64,000 nt of DNA from Janthinobacterium fluminis (GTDB taxonomy: Bacteria > Pseudomonadota > Gammaproteobacteria > Burkholderiales > Burkholderiaceae_D). The translations under genes were made by a program, and so were the position numbers. Positions 33,556 through 43,448 of this stretch are shown in pieces. How positions within the stretch are numbered: the stretch's first letter is position 1; the number at the start of each line of letters is the position of its first letter. The stretch is from positions 186,001-250,000 of the forward strand of contig NZ_JAQQXR010000004.1 in assembly GCF_028595325.1 (NCBI RefSeq), read 5' to 3'. The notes beneath the pieces are model-generated. The model saw only the letters and a list, made by a program, of their open reading frames with translations. It ran no database searches and was not told the DNA's origin.

Positions 33556-36447
33556 ATGAACGTCGTATTCAAAGAATTCAACAAATTGAAGAGCAAAACC
33601 ATGCCGCAGGCGATACGCCTGGCCTTTTGCACGGCGGTGGCGGTGCCGCTGGCGATGCCGACTGCCCAGGCGCAACAAGAAGGTAGCGACAGCGTCATGC
33701 AGCGCGTTGAAATTACCGGCTCCAACATCCGCCGCACCGACAAGGAAACGCCCAGTCCCGTGCAAATCCTGACGGTGCAGGAGTTGAAGGCTTCCGGCTA
33801 CACCACCGTTTCCGAAGTGTTGCGCAACATCACGGCGAACGGTGCCGGCACGTTGTCGCAATCGTTCAGCGGCGCCTTTTCCGGCGGCGCCAGCGGCATT
33901 TCGCTGCGCGGCCTGACGGTCGGCGCCACGCTGGTGCTGATCGACGGCCACCGGATGGCGCCCTATGCACTGTCCGACGACGGCCAGCGCAGCTTCGTCG
34001 ACATCAGCCAGATTCCCTTCGAGGCGATCGAACGCATCGAAGTGCTGAAAGACGGCGCCTCGTCGATCTACGGCTCGGACGCGATGGCCGGCGTGGTCAA
34101 CGTGATCCTGAAAAAACGCTACGCGGGCGCGGAAATCTCCGCCGAGGGCGGCACCAGCGGCCACAGCGACGGCAAGACGGCGCACCTGTCCGGCATCTAC
34201 GGCTGGGGCGACCTGGAGAAGGATGGCCGCAACGCCTACATCGCACTGGAATACCGCAAGCAGAACAAGATCTTGCTGCGCGACCGCAAGGGCGACTTCA
34301 CCCGGACCGACTGGAGCACCTACCGCTATGGTCCGGGCAATGCGTTGATGGGCAACAACCTGACGCGTGGCGTGCCGAACGACGCCAACGGCGGCCTGCC
34401 CGGCAGCAGCACCGGCTATCTGCGCGACATGATCGGCAGCAACCAGCTTACCTTCCTGCCCGGTTGCACGGGGGCGCAAATGCTCGCCAGCCAATGCACC
34501 TACCGCGACGAAGACCTGGAAATACAGCCGGAAACGAAGAACCTCAATCTGATGGCCTCGTACACGCAAAAACTGGGCGAGCACTGGGAAATGAACCTGA
34601 AGGGCTCGGTGTTCCAGTCGGACGCCAGCCAGGTCGGCTCGCACAGCGCGTCGCGCGGCCTGTCGGCGCTCGCCTTCGGCCCCAATATGCTGCCGCGCCT
34701 GCGCCCGGACAACGCGCCGGTCGCCATCACCGTGCCCGCCACCTACCCCGGCAACACCACCGGCACGCGGCAGTACCTGCATTACAATTTTCCCGAGCTG
34801 GGCGGACGCCGCTCGCAAATCGACGCGCAAACCGTGCGCCTGGTCGCCGAGCTGAACGGCAGCTGGAGCGGCTGGGACATCAACGCCTCGATCGGCCACA
34901 CGGAAAACACCGTCAAGCAAACCAATGACGGCTATTTCAACATTGAAAATCTGCAGGCGGCCTTCAACGACCCCTTGCACCCCTACCGCGTGGGCGCGGC
35001 CGCCAGCGGCAACACGGCCGAACAGCGCGCCTTCATCGCGCCGACCCAGCGCGCCAAGGCCAAGGACATCCTGCAGTTCGTCAATCTGCGCGGCTCGCGC
35101 GAGCTGCTGCAACTCGACGGCGGCCCGCTGGCCATCGGCATAGGCACGGAGTTCACCCACCGCGAACTGGATGCGCGCGCGCCGGAAGGGGTGGCCAACG
35201 GCAGCCAGGTCGGCAATACCGCCTGGGCCATCGGCAAGCAGAATATTTCCGCGGCCTACCTGGAGTTGGTCGCGCCGGTGCTGAAGACGCTGGAGCTGGA
35301 CGCCGCCGTGCGTTTCGACAAGGTCAGCGGCAGCAGCCGTTCCACCACGCCTAAACTCGGTTTCAAGTTCAGCCCCTTGAAGGAAGTGGCTTTGCGCGGC
35401 ACCTACGCCGAAGGGTTCCGCGCGCCCAACCCCGCCGAATCGGGCAACACCGGCTCCTACTTCTTCGCCAGCGCCTCGCGCGACCCGATCTTGTGCGCCA
35501 ATGACGGCCCCAAGGACAGCGATCCGGCCACCATACCCGGCAACTACCCGCAGCAGTGCGCCGTGCAGGTGGGCGGCGTGCAACTGCCCGGCAAGGACTT
35601 GAAGCCGGAAAAATCCAAATCGTACACGCTGGGCTTGATCCTTGAACCGTTCAAGAACTTCAGCGCGTCTATCGATTATTACAACATCCGCGTCAACAAC
35701 CAGATCATCAGCGCGAATAGCGATCCCAACTACGATGCGGCGCCGTTTGTCGTGCGCGGCACGCCGACTTCGCAGCCATTCGTGCTGCCGGACGGCAGCA
35801 TCGGCACTGCCACGCCGGCCATAGGCGACCGCATCTTCTCCCCGTATCCATATGAAAACGCGCTGTTCACAAAGACCAGCGGCATCGACCTGGACGCGCG
35901 CTGGAGCTTCTCGCTGCCGAACGCGGCCAAGGTGACGGCGGAGCTGAACCACACGCACATGCTGAGCTACAAGCAGGGCACGGCTGGCGGCGCCGCCATC
36001 GAGCTGGCCGGCACCCACGGCCCGTCCGGAACTTCCGGCGACACCGGCAATCCGCGCGACCGCGCCCAGATCAAGCTGTCCTACGAACAGGGGCCGGTGA
36101 AAGTCAGCGGCACCGTGAACTGGGTCAGCAGCTACAGCGTCGTCGACCCGTCCACCACCAGCGCGCTGACCTGCGACGCGGCGATCACCAATGGCAGCGG
36201 GGCGTTCAACACGGCGCCGGCCGAGTTCTGCTCCGTGAAACACTTCACGACGCTGGACTTGTTCGCCAAGTACCAGTACAGCAAGCAGTTGAGCTTCCAC
36301 GCCGCCATCCTGAACGTGTTCGACGCGAAACCGCCGCTGGACTTCCAAACCTACGGCGGCGCCGCCTCGTCGTTCTACAACCCGGCATTGCACCAGGCCG
36401 GCGCGGTGGGCCGCTTCTTCAACGTCGGCGCGACATACAAGTTCTGA
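33556..36447 (+). CDS. TonB-dependent outer-membrane receptor
   Basis: 963-residue receptor. The signal peptide is long, with the n-region up to about residue 22 and LAFCTAVAVPLAMPTAQA before cleavage. The plug domain starts near ITGSNIRRTD (about 55) with LRGLTVGATLVLIDGHR and EAIERIEVLKDGASSIYGSDAMAG. The beta-barrel fills the rest and ends in the aromatic VGATYKF. GGAGG lies seven bases before ATG 33556, so that start is preferred to ATG 33550. The ligand is unknown; the long plug-to-barrel type is common for carbohydrate or peptide uptake, but nothing nearby identifies it. An ideal -35 (TTGACA, 33427) lies upstream with a poor -10. Confidence 0.93.
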   Translation: MNVVFKEFNKLKSKTMPQAIRLAFCTAVAVPLAMPTAQAQQEGSDSVMQRVEITGSNIRRTDKETPSPVQILTVQELKASGYTTVSEVLRNITANGAGTLSQSFSGAFSGGASGISLRGLTVGATLVLIDGHRMAPYALSDDGQRSFVDISQIPFEAIERIEVLKDGASSIYGSDAMAGVVNVILKKRYAGAEISAEGGTSGHSDGKTAHLSGIYGWGDLEKDGRNAYIALEYRKQNKILLRDRKGDFTRTDWSTYRYGPGNALMGNNLTRGVPNDANGGLPGSSTGYLRDMIGSNQLTFLPGCTGAQMLASQCTYRDEDLEIQPETKNLNLMASYTQKLGEHWEMNLKGSVFQSDASQVGSHSASRGLSALAFGPNMLPRLRPDNAPVAITVPATYPGNTTGTRQYLHYNFPELGGRRSQIDAQTVRLVAELNGSWSGWDINASIGHTENTVKQTNDGYFNIENLQAAFNDPLHPYRVGAAASGNTAEQRAFIAPTQRAKAKDILQFVNLRGSRELLQLDGGPLAIGIGTEFTHRELDARAPEGVANGSQVGNTAWAIGKQNISAAYLELVAPVLKTLELDAAVRFDKVSGSSRSTTPKLGFKFSPLKEVALRGTYAEGFRAPNPAESGNTGSYFFASASRDPILCANDGPKDSDPATIPGNYPQQCAVQVGGVQLPGKDLKPEKSKSYTLGLILEPFKNFSASIDYYNIRVNNQIISANSDPNYDAAPFVVRGTPTSQPFVLPDGSIGTATPAIGDRIFSPYPYENALFTKTSGIDLDARWSFSLPNAAKVTAELNHTHMLSYKQGTAGGAAIELAGTHGPSGTSGDTGNPRDRAQIKLSYEQGPVKVSGTVNWVSSYSVVDPSTTSALTCDAAITNGSGAFNTAPAEFCSVKHFTTLDLFAKYQYSKQLSFHAAILNVFDAKPPLDFQTYGGAASSFYNPALHQAGAVGRFFNVGATYKF

Positions 36448-36464
36448 TGTCCGGGACTTGAAGC

Positions 36465-36485
36465 GGGGCCGCGCGACGCGGCCCC
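36465..36485 (+). terminator. Hairpin after the TonB receptor
   Basis: A 9-bp stem GGGGCCGCG/CGCGGCCCC with a three-base loop, 17 bases after the stop. No proper T run follows, so it may be an RNA-stability element. Confidence 0.55.
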
Positions 36486-36531
36486 TTCACCGGCTATCGC
36501 AGCGCCTTGAAATTGCGGTAGGCCAGGCTAT

Positions 36532-37734
36532 TCAAAATTCCCTCCGGTAGGACAAGCCCAGCGCGCGCTGGCGGAACGACAGCTCTTCGCGGCCCAGCGT
36601 CAGGTCGAGGCGCACGCTGCTGGCGGCGTCGATGCGGTAGCGCACGTTGGCGTTGACGATCCAGCCGCGCCTGGCCTCGCTGCCGGGGACGTTGATGGCA
36701 TCGTACAGGCCGTGTCCGGCGCTGACGCTGGCGCCGTAGCTGAAGGCGCCGCCGCGATCCCACGCGGCGCGCACGCCAACGACGCGGATGCGGTGGCCGG
36801 CCGGTTCCGTGCTGCCATAGGACAGCTTCAGCTCGAACTCGCTGTCGCCGTTGTAGACGATCGCCGCCAGGGAACCTATCCTGACGCGCGACTGCGGAAA
36901 CGCGCGGTACACGGCGCTTGCCTGCAGCGCGACGTTGCCGAACAGGCGAGCCAGTTGCGGCTCGACGCTGAAGCGCGGCGCGAACGCCGGCTGGACGCCG
37001 GCGCCGATCCGGCCCGACAGCAGCCAGTCCTGGATGCGGCGGTGGCCGCCCGCGCTCAGCGTCAGATCGTCACCCTGCTCGCGGTGCTCGCTGTCGGCGG
37101 CGGCATACCAGCCCAGCCCCGGTCCGGCCCGGTAGCTCGCCTGCAGGTGCTGGTTCCACCACGTCATGTCGCGGGCGCCCGCGCTGACCCGCGACGGCTC
37201 GGTGGCGGCGTCGAAGCTCCACGCCTGCTGGGCGGCGGCGCGCTGCGACAGCGCGGCCGCTCCCAGCGCCAGCGCCAGCGCCGCGCGCGCCGCCTCGCGC
37301 AGGCGTCGCAGATCCGGGATGCGCCCCGGCATGTCCTCGAAATTGCTGTCGTAGGCGTTCGCATACGGAACGAAGGCGATCTCCGAGGCGCTGCCGGCGC
37401 GCGCCTTGACCCGCTGCGCCAGTTCGAAGAGGGACACCTTCCCATACGAGCCGACATTGAAGACGCGGCCGCAATTGCGCGGATGCAGGATCTGGCGCTT
37501 GATCGCCCACACAACGTCGCCCACATAGCTGAAGCGGCGCCGCTGGCGGAAGTAGGCCAGCGGCTCGATCGCCTTGGCGCAGGCGTAGAACCAGCGCCCC
37601 TTGCTGGTGGCGCCCGGCACGACATCGCCGTTTTCGCAAAACGGCAGTTGCGTCGACTTGCCACAGACCTCGGACGTGGAGGCGGCGAACACCACCTTGT
37701 CCGCGCCGCTGGTCAGTTGCAAATAGGTATCCAT
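36532..37734 (-). CDS. Chimeric ORF: decayed NAD epimerase fused to YaiO-like outer-membrane barrel
   Basis: Residues 1-145 resemble the middle of a sugar-nucleotide epimerase (VVFAASTSEVCGKSTQLPF, KGRWFYACAKAIE, SYVGDVVWAI, GRVFNVGSYGKVS). The Rossmann N-terminus is absent, and about 50 residues are missing between AYFRQ and RRRFSYVGD, so that part cannot be active. Residues 145-400 read as a signal peptide (AALALALGAAALSQRAAAQ) followed by a beta-barrel with a C-terminal LGLSYRREF, like YaiO-type outer-membrane proteins. An internal ATG at 37332 (residue 135) would give a 266-residue barrel protein with a normal signal peptide. The functional gene is probably 36532-37332. Confidence 0.6.
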   Translation of the reverse strand: MDTYLQLTSGADKVVFAASTSEVCGKSTQLPFCENGDVVPGATSKGRWFYACAKAIEPLAYFRQRRRFSYVGDVVWAIKRQILHPRNCGRVFNVGSYGKVSLFELAQRVKARAGSASEIAFVPYANAYDSNFEDMPGRIPDLRRLREAARAALALALGAAALSQRAAAQQAWSFDAATEPSRVSAGARDMTWWNQHLQASYRAGPGLGWYAAADSEHREQGDDLTLSAGGHRRIQDWLLSGRIGAGVQPAFAPRFSVEPQLARLFGNVALQASAVYRAFPQSRVRIGSLAAIVYNGDSEFELKLSYGSTEPAGHRIRVVGVRAAWDRGGAFSYGASVSAGHGLYDAINVPGSEARRGWIVNANVRYRIDAASSVRLDLTLGREELSFRQRALGLSYRREF

Positions 37735-37915
37735 GGTGCCGCCCCGTCCCGACGATAACGCTCATGCGCTACCGGGTTCGACCGCCGTGCGGCGGCGCAA
37801 TTCCACCATTGTCGCGTCTGTTTGCGCGACCTCAACAGAGCGGACCCGGCATCGATTAACGCTGATCGTCGCGTGAGGGGTCCCGCCGGCGGCGTGCAAG
37901 GCTGACCGGGCGCGC

Positions 37916-39136
37916 TCAGGCGAACTCGCCCGCCCACAGTTCGTCGATCTTGGCGAAGTTCCATTTTTCGCGCGGCTCGCGCCCGGCGATGCTGTCGCGC
38001 TCATGCGCCTGCGACAAGTCGATGCGCTGGACCGGGATATAGGTGTCGGACTTGGTCGAGAAGAACACCTTGACGACCGGCTTGGTCAGCGAAGCCGGGT
38101 TTTGCTCGATCACCATGGCCAGCCGGCCCGTCTTCATCCTCACCAGCGCCCCGGTCGGGTAGATGCCCAGGGTCTTGATGAAGGCGGACAGTATGCGCTG
38201 GTCGAAATGGCCCTTCCACGAAATCATCCGCGCCACCGACTCGGCCGGGTCCCAGCCCGACTTGTAGGGGCGATTCGAGGTGATCGCGTCGTAGACGTCG
38301 CAGACGGCGCCCATGCGCGCGACCAGCGAAATGTCCTCCCCCTGCAGGCGGTGCGGGTAACCGCTGCCGTCGATTTTTTCGTGATGGTGCAGGCAAACAT
38401 CGAGCGCCGTGGCATTGGCCGCCGCGCCGCGCACCAGCAATTCGTGGCCGCGCAGCGGATGGCTCTTGACGGCCTCGAATTCCGCGTCCGTCAACTTGCC
38501 GGGCTTGTTCAGGATCGCCAGCGGAATGCTGGCCTTGCCGATATCGTGCAACAAGCCGGCCAGGCCGGCCTCGCGGCAACCCTCCTCGTCGAAACCGAGC
38601 GCGCGGCCCAGCGACACCATCAGCGCGCACACCGCCACCGAATGCATATACGTGTAGTCGTCGCTGCTCTTCAAGCGCGCCAGGCTGATCAGCGCGCCCG
38701 GGTTGCGCAGTATCGACTCGGCGATCTCGGTGACCAGCGGCACGCATTGCTCGGCGTCGATGGCGTTGCCAAGGCGCGCCTCGTTAAACATCGACACGGT
38801 GGCGTCGCGCGCCTTGCGGCACAAGGTCGCCGCGCGGTGCATTTCCTCGTCGAAGGAGGCGCTCACCGGCGGCACCGGCCGCGCCGCCGGCAGCACCACG
38901 CGCGGCGCGGCCGCGGCTTCCGGCTCGGGCGCGGACGCGGGCGCCTCGGCCGCGCCCCTGTCCAGGTCTATCCAGCATTCCTGCACCCCGCTGTCATGGG
39001 CGGCGCGCAAATCCGCCGGATCGCTCAACAAAAATTTCGTTTTCCAGAATGGATGCTGCAGCCACGCCCCGTCAAACTCGTGCAGGAACATGCCCAAGCG
39101 CAAATCCTGCACCTTTATTTTTTTCAATTGCTTCAT
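37916..39136 (-). CDS. HD-GYP domain cyclic-di-GMP phosphodiesterase
   Basis: 406-residue protein. An N-terminal DUF3391-like region (1-60) is followed by an Ala/Pro/Glu linker (about 65-95) and the HD-GYP domain (about 130-320). That domain has HSVAVCALM, GLLHDIGK, HPLRGHELL and HHEKIDGSGYP, the residues for metal and c-di-GMP hydrolysis. The start at 39136 has GGAG seven bases upstream. Longer frames include hydrophobic sequence unlikely to be translated. It is a single gene, predicted to lower c-di-GMP and so affect motility and biofilm. Confidence 0.93.
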   Translation of the reverse strand: MKQLKKIKVQDLRLGMFLHEFDGAWLQHPFWKTKFLLSDPADLRAAHDSGVQECWIDLDRGAAEAPASAPEPEAAAAPRVVLPAARPVPPVSASFDEEMHRAATLCRKARDATVSMFNEARLGNAIDAEQCVPLVTEIAESILRNPGALISLARLKSSDDYTYMHSVAVCALMVSLGRALGFDEEGCREAGLAGLLHDIGKASIPLAILNKPGKLTDAEFEAVKSHPLRGHELLVRGAAANATALDVCLHHHEKIDGSGYPHRLQGEDISLVARMGAVCDVYDAITSNRPYKSGWDPAESVARMISWKGHFDQRILSAFIKTLGIYPTGALVRMKTGRLAMVIEQNPASLTKPVVKVFFSTKSDTYIPVQRIDLSQAHERDSIAGREPREKWNFAKIDELWAGEFA

Positions 39137-39341
39137 ACACCACTCCAGACGGCTGTCTGACATACATGACAAGCAGAATACACGAATTTCCTTAAAAAAA
39201 TTGCCCAGCGACAAGGCCATCGCGCCCGCGCCCAGCGCGTCAAGATAGTATATCGTTATCACTTAAAATTCTAACAATAGATAAAAAACGAGCAAAGTTT
39301 TCATGGCACAATATTCCTTTGCATCCATTCACAGGACCTTC

Positions 39342-40628
39342 ATGAAACTCGACACGCTCGCCGTGCACGCCGGCTACTCGCCCGACCCGACCACCAAGGC
39401 CGCGGCCGTGCCGATTTACCAGACCGTCGCCTATGCCTTCGACAACGCCCAGCACGGCGCCGATTTGTTCGACCTGAAGGTGCCTGGCAATATCTACACG
39501 CGCATCATGAACCCGACCCAGGACGTGCTGGAGAAACGCCTCGCCGCGCTCGAAGGCGGCGTCGCCGCGCTGGCCGTGGCCTCCGGCATGGCGGCGATCA
39601 CCTACGCGATCCAGACCATCGCCGAGGCCGGCGACAATTTCATCTCCGCCAGCCAGTTGTACGGCGGCACCTACAACCTGTTCGCCCACACGCTACCGCA
39701 GATCGGCATCGAAGTGCGCTTCGCCGACGCCCGCCAGCCCGACACCTTTGCCGCGCTGATCGACGGGCGCACCAAGGCGATCTTCTGCGAGTCCATCGGC
39801 AATCCGCTGGGCAACGTCACCGACTTCGCCAAACTGGCTGAAATCGCCCACGCCCACGGCATTCCGCTGATCGTCGACAACACCGTGCCCAGCCCCTACC
39901 TGTGCCGGCCGATCGAGCACGGCGCCGACATCGTCGTCCACTCGCTGACCAAATACCTGGGCGGCCACGGCACCAGCGTCGGCGGCGCCATCGTCGACGC
40001 CGGCACCTTCCCCTGGGCCGAGCACAAGGAACGCTTCCGCCGCCTCAACGAGCCGGACGTGTCCTACCACGGCGTCGTCTACACGGAAGCCTTCGGCCCG
40101 GCCGCCTTCATCGGCCGCGCCCGCGTGGTGCCGCTGCGCAATATGGGCGCGGCCATCTCGCCGATGAACGCGTTTTTGATACTGCAGGGCATAGAAACCC
40201 TGGCCCTGCGCATGGAGCGCATCTGCAGCAGCGCCCAGGCGCTGGCCCAGCACCTGGCGCGCCACCCGCAGGTGGCCTGGGTCAATTACGCCGGACTGGA
40301 AGACCACCCGGACCACGCGCTGGTGCGCCAGTACATGGGCGGCAAGGCGTCCGGCATCCTGTCCTTCGGCTTGAAGACGGCCACGCGGGACGATCCACGG
40401 GCGGCCGGCGCGCGCGTGCTGGACGCGCTGCAACTGTTCACCAGGCTGGTCAACATCGGCGACGCCAAATCGCTGGCCACGCATCCGGCCTCGACCACCC
40501 ACCGGCAATTGAACGCGGAAGAGCTGGCCAAGGCCGGCGTCTCGGAAGACATGCTGCGCCTGTCGGTGGGCATCGAGCACATCGACGACCTGCTGGCCGA
40601 CCTGGAGCGCGCCCTGGCCGCCGCGTAA
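39342..40628 (+). CDS. metY: O-acetylhomoserine sulfhydrylase (PLP enzyme)
   Basis: 428-residue Cys/Met metabolism enzyme that makes homocysteine from O-acetylhomoserine and sulfide. VHSLTKYLGGHGTSVGG carries the PLP lysine near 205, and YTRIMNPTQDVLEKRLAALEGG and NIGDAKSLATHPASTTH are typical of the MetY branch. The start at 39342 follows an AGGA; ATG 39303 would add 13 residues. It is a single gene with an AT-rich leader (39241-39300), followed by a hairpin. Confidence 0.94.
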   Translation: MKLDTLAVHAGYSPDPTTKAAAVPIYQTVAYAFDNAQHGADLFDLKVPGNIYTRIMNPTQDVLEKRLAALEGGVAALAVASGMAAITYAIQTIAEAGDNFISASQLYGGTYNLFAHTLPQIGIEVRFADARQPDTFAALIDGRTKAIFCESIGNPLGNVTDFAKLAEIAHAHGIPLIVDNTVPSPYLCRPIEHGADIVVHSLTKYLGGHGTSVGGAIVDAGTFPWAEHKERFRRLNEPDVSYHGVVYTEAFGPAAFIGRARVVPLRNMGAAISPMNAFLILQGIETLALRMERICSSAQALAQHLARHPQVAWVNYAGLEDHPDHALVRQYMGGKASGILSFGLKTATRDDPRAAGARVLDALQLFTRLVNIGDAKSLATHPASTTHRQLNAEELAKAGVSEDMLRLSVGIEHIDDLLADLERALAAA

Positions 40629-40651
40629 GGCCGCCGGCCCGGCGCGCTTGA

Positions 40652-40684
40652 CCGTCTTGCGGGGGCCGTGCCCGCGCAAGACGG
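40652..40684 (+). terminator. Hairpin after metY; rest of the gap empty
   Basis: A 10-bp stem CCGTCTTGCG/CGCAAGACGG closes a GC-rich loop, 24 bases after the metY stop, without a T run. From 40685 to 41001 I see no gene. Short frames there overlap the patatin start and have no family. Confidence 0.5.
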
Positions 40685-41001
40685 GCACTCAAGCTCCCGA
40701 CAGACGCAAAAAAACAACAGTCGCCTTGATGGCAACAATCTGTTTTCCAGTATTGGCATTGGCTGCTTGATGGCTTCATCTTGGCCCTTGAACGCCGTGC
40801 AGCCAGCCATGTGCACGACTGAAAACCCGTCCGATCAAACCATGCGGCGGCGGGCAATCCCCAGCTGTCCCCGCGGCATCCGCCCTTGCCCGCCTGAACC
40901 GGCATTGCTGCCGATCAAGGCGCCCCTCCTTTCCCTTCCGTACAGTCGTAATCGGGCGGCCCGATGCCGGCCCGGATCGGCTCAACCTGGGAGGAGTCCG
41001 C

Positions 41002-42063
41002 ATGAAACAGATGGCTTTGATTTTGCAGGGCGGCGGCGCATTGGGCGCGTTCGAGTATGGCGTCGTGACGGCCCTGCTTGAACGGGGTTGGCAACCGACG
41101 GCCGTCACCGGCGTATCGATCGGCGCCATCAACGCGGCGGCGATCGCCGGCGCCCCCGGCGGCGACATCGCCGCCAGCCTGCACAGGATATGGGCCGCGA
41201 TCACGCTGCCGCAGGTGCCGTGGTTGCCGGCGTCGCAGCAAGCCAGCCTGTCGCTGTTCGGCAACCCCAACTTTTACCGGCCGCGCACCGACTACTATGA
41301 CATGGCGCAATGGACCAGCCTGTGCAGCACCGTGCCGATGTACGCCACCTTGAACCGGCATTGCGACTTCGAGCAAATCAACGACGCCAGCCACATGCGC
41401 GTGGCCGTGACGGCGACCGACTTGCAGACGGGCGGGCCGACGACGTTTTCCAACCATCTGGCGGCCCGCACCGAGGGCATCATCGGCGACGGCCACATCG
41501 CCCGCCGCGCCCACCTCAACGCCGCCCACATCATCGCCAGCGGCAGCCTGCCGCCCGGCTTCGCCGCCACCGACATCGACGGCACCCAGTTCTGGGACGG
41601 CGGCCTGTTCAGCAACACGCCGATCGACGCCCTGCTCAATCTGCTCGAAGCGGACGAGGTGGACAGCCTGCCGATCTTCGTCGTCGACCTCTTCCCCAGC
41701 GGCGGCCTGCCCCTGCCGACCAATCTGATCGAGGTGCAAACCCGCATGACGGCCTTGCAGTACCAGAACCGTTTCTGGGCCCAGTACGGCGGCTCGGCCC
41801 GCCTGCCGGGCTTTCTCGACATGCTGGCGGCGCTCGACACCGAGCTGCCGCCGGCCAGCCCGCTGCGCCAGCGTCCCGCTTTTCATTGGCTGATGCGCCT
41901 GCGGGCGCTGAGGAATGTGCAGGTGATCCAGGCGGCGGAACCGACGCTGACCGGCGGCGCCGACTTTTCCCCCTACGGTGTCAGCAGCGCCTACCAGGCG
42001 GGGCGCACGGCCGTGGATAAACACTTTGCCGCGACGCGCGCGCTGCCCGCCGTGCCGGCCTAG
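41002..42063 (+). CDS. Patatin-like phospholipase
   Basis: 353-residue lipid acyl hydrolase. The oxyanion motif LQGGGALGAFEYG is at residues 8-20, GVSIGAINAA gives the nucleophile serine near 40, and WDGGLFSNTP gives the catalytic aspartate near 200. GGAGG precedes the ATG. No signal peptide is visible, so it may act in the cytoplasm or be secreted by another route. It stands upstream of the MacAB-like exporter with a 164-bp gap, so cotranscription is not certain. Confidence 0.92.
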   Translation: MKQMALILQGGGALGAFEYGVVTALLERGWQPTAVTGVSIGAINAAAIAGAPGGDIAASLHRIWAAITLPQVPWLPASQQASLSLFGNPNFYRPRTDYYDMAQWTSLCSTVPMYATLNRHCDFEQINDASHMRVAVTATDLQTGGPTTFSNHLAARTEGIIGDGHIARRAHLNAAHIIASGSLPPGFAATDIDGTQFWDGGLFSNTPIDALLNLLEADEVDSLPIFVVDLFPSGGLPLPTNLIEVQTRMTALQYQNRFWAQYGGSARLPGFLDMLAALDTELPPASPLRQRPAFHWLMRLRALRNVQVIQAAEPTLTGGADFSPYGVSSAYQAGRTAVDKHFAATRALPAVPA

Positions 42064-42227
42064 TCTTGTTTCCAGCGCGCGGCCGCTTGGACCGGACTAT
42101 GCGCGCCTCAGCCCCCCTATTCTGCATTTCATCGCAGAATTTGGCGGCTTATCGGTAGTGCGTGCTAGCATTCTTACTCAATTTGCAATACTTTGAGTGC
42201 TTCCACAAATTTTTAACTGCCGAGACG

Positions 42228-43448
42228 ATGACATTTTTTACCAAGAAACGCGTGGCGCTGGCCGTCAGCCTGCTGCTGGTGGGCGCCGCCGGCGCCGCCT
42301 ATCTGAGCAAGGGCGATGACGGCAATATACCGGAATCGAAATACCGCACGGCCCTCGCCGACAACGGCACCATCACCCAGACCGTCACCGCCAACGGCAC
42401 CATCAATCCCGTCGCGCTAATCAACGTCGGCTCGCAAGTGTCGGGCACCGTCGTCGAGCTCAAGGCCGATTTCAACGACCACGTCAAGCGGGGCCAGGTG
42501 CTGCTCAAGCTCGACCCGACCATCTTCAACGCGCAAATCCGCCAGGGCGAGGCCAGCCTGGCGTCGGCGCAGGCGTCGATGCGCCTGGCGCAGAGCAATT
42601 TCGAGCGCAACCAGCGCCTCGTCACGCAAAACTATGTGTCGGCGCTGGCGCTGGACCAGTCGCGCCGCGAACTCGACGTGGCCAAGGCCAACATCAAGCT
42701 GGCCGAGGCCCAGCTCGAACGGGCCCAGGCCGACTTGAACAACAGCGTCATCCGCGCGCCCATCGACGGCGTCGTCATCAAGCGCACCATCGACCTGGGC
42801 CAGACCGTGGCGGCCTCGTTTACGACGCCGAACCTGTTTCAGATCGCCAAGGACTTGACCAAGATGCAGATCGACACCAACGTCTCGGAGGCGGACGTCG
42901 GCGCGCTCAAGGACGGCCAGGCGGCCCGTTTCGTCGTCGACGCCTATCCGGACCGGGAGTTCGACGCCACCATGCGCCAGTTCCGCCTGGCCGCCAACGT
43001 CGTGCAAAACGTCGTCACCTACAACGTCGTGCTCGACGTCGAGAACAAGGAGGAATTGCTCAAGCCGGGCATGACGGCGCAGGTGCGCCTGGTCGTCGGC
43101 AACCGCCAGAACGTGCTGCGCATCCCCACGGCGGCGCTGCGCTTCCGCCTCAGCGACGAGGAGCAGGAGAAGGCATTGAAGAAGCAGAAAGCCAAGGACG
43201 GCGAGCACAAGACGGCCGCCGCGCCGGCCCCGGCCGCCGACGAGGACCTGGCCTTCCGCAGCAAGAATGAGACGACGCGCTCGTTCAAGATCTACCGGCT
43301 CGACGAGCGCAACCAGGCGAAGCCGCTCGACATCAAGATCGGCCTGTCGAATTTCCGCTACACGGAAGTGCTGGCGGGCGACTTGAAAAAGGGCGACAAG
43401 GTGGTCACGCGCGCGCTGGCCGGCGGCAGCGAAAGCCCGTTCGAATGA
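42228..43448 (+). CDS. macA: MacA-like periplasmic adaptor
   Basis: 406-residue membrane-fusion protein. One N-terminal membrane anchor (ALAVSLLLVGAAGAAYL) is followed by the split lipoyl domain (GSQVSGTVVEL and APIDGVVIKRTI), a coiled-coil hairpin between them (about 105-180), and beta-barrel domains. A Lys/Ala-rich insert (about 320-345) is unusual. The start at 42228 gives the anchor. Its stop overlaps the ATPase start by four bases. It forms the adaptor of a tripartite exporter for macrolides, peptides or similar, together with an outer-membrane channel not present here. Confidence 0.9.
   Translation: MTFFTKKRVALAVSLLLVGAAGAAYLSKGDDGNIPESKYRTALADNGTITQTVTANGTINPVALINVGSQVSGTVVELKADFNDHVKRGQVLLKLDPTIFNAQIRQGEASLASAQASMRLAQSNFERNQRLVTQNYVSALALDQSRRELDVAKANIKLAEAQLERAQADLNNSVIRAPIDGVVIKRTIDLGQTVAASFTTPNLFQIAKDLTKMQIDTNVSEADVGALKDGQAARFVVDAYPDREFDATMRQFRLAANVVQNVVTYNVVLDVENKEELLKPGMTAQVRLVVGNRQNVLRIPTAALRFRLSDEEQEKALKKQKAKDGEHKTAAAPAPAADEDLAFRSKNETTRSFKIYRLDERNQAKPLDIKIGLSNFRYTEVLAGDLKKGDKVVTRALAGGSESPFE

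Noticed and set aside
40668..41081. 137-codon frame before and across the patatin start
   Set aside because: It overlaps the patatin ATG and reads as low-information sequence; the patatin frame has all catalytic motifs and a good ribosome binding site.
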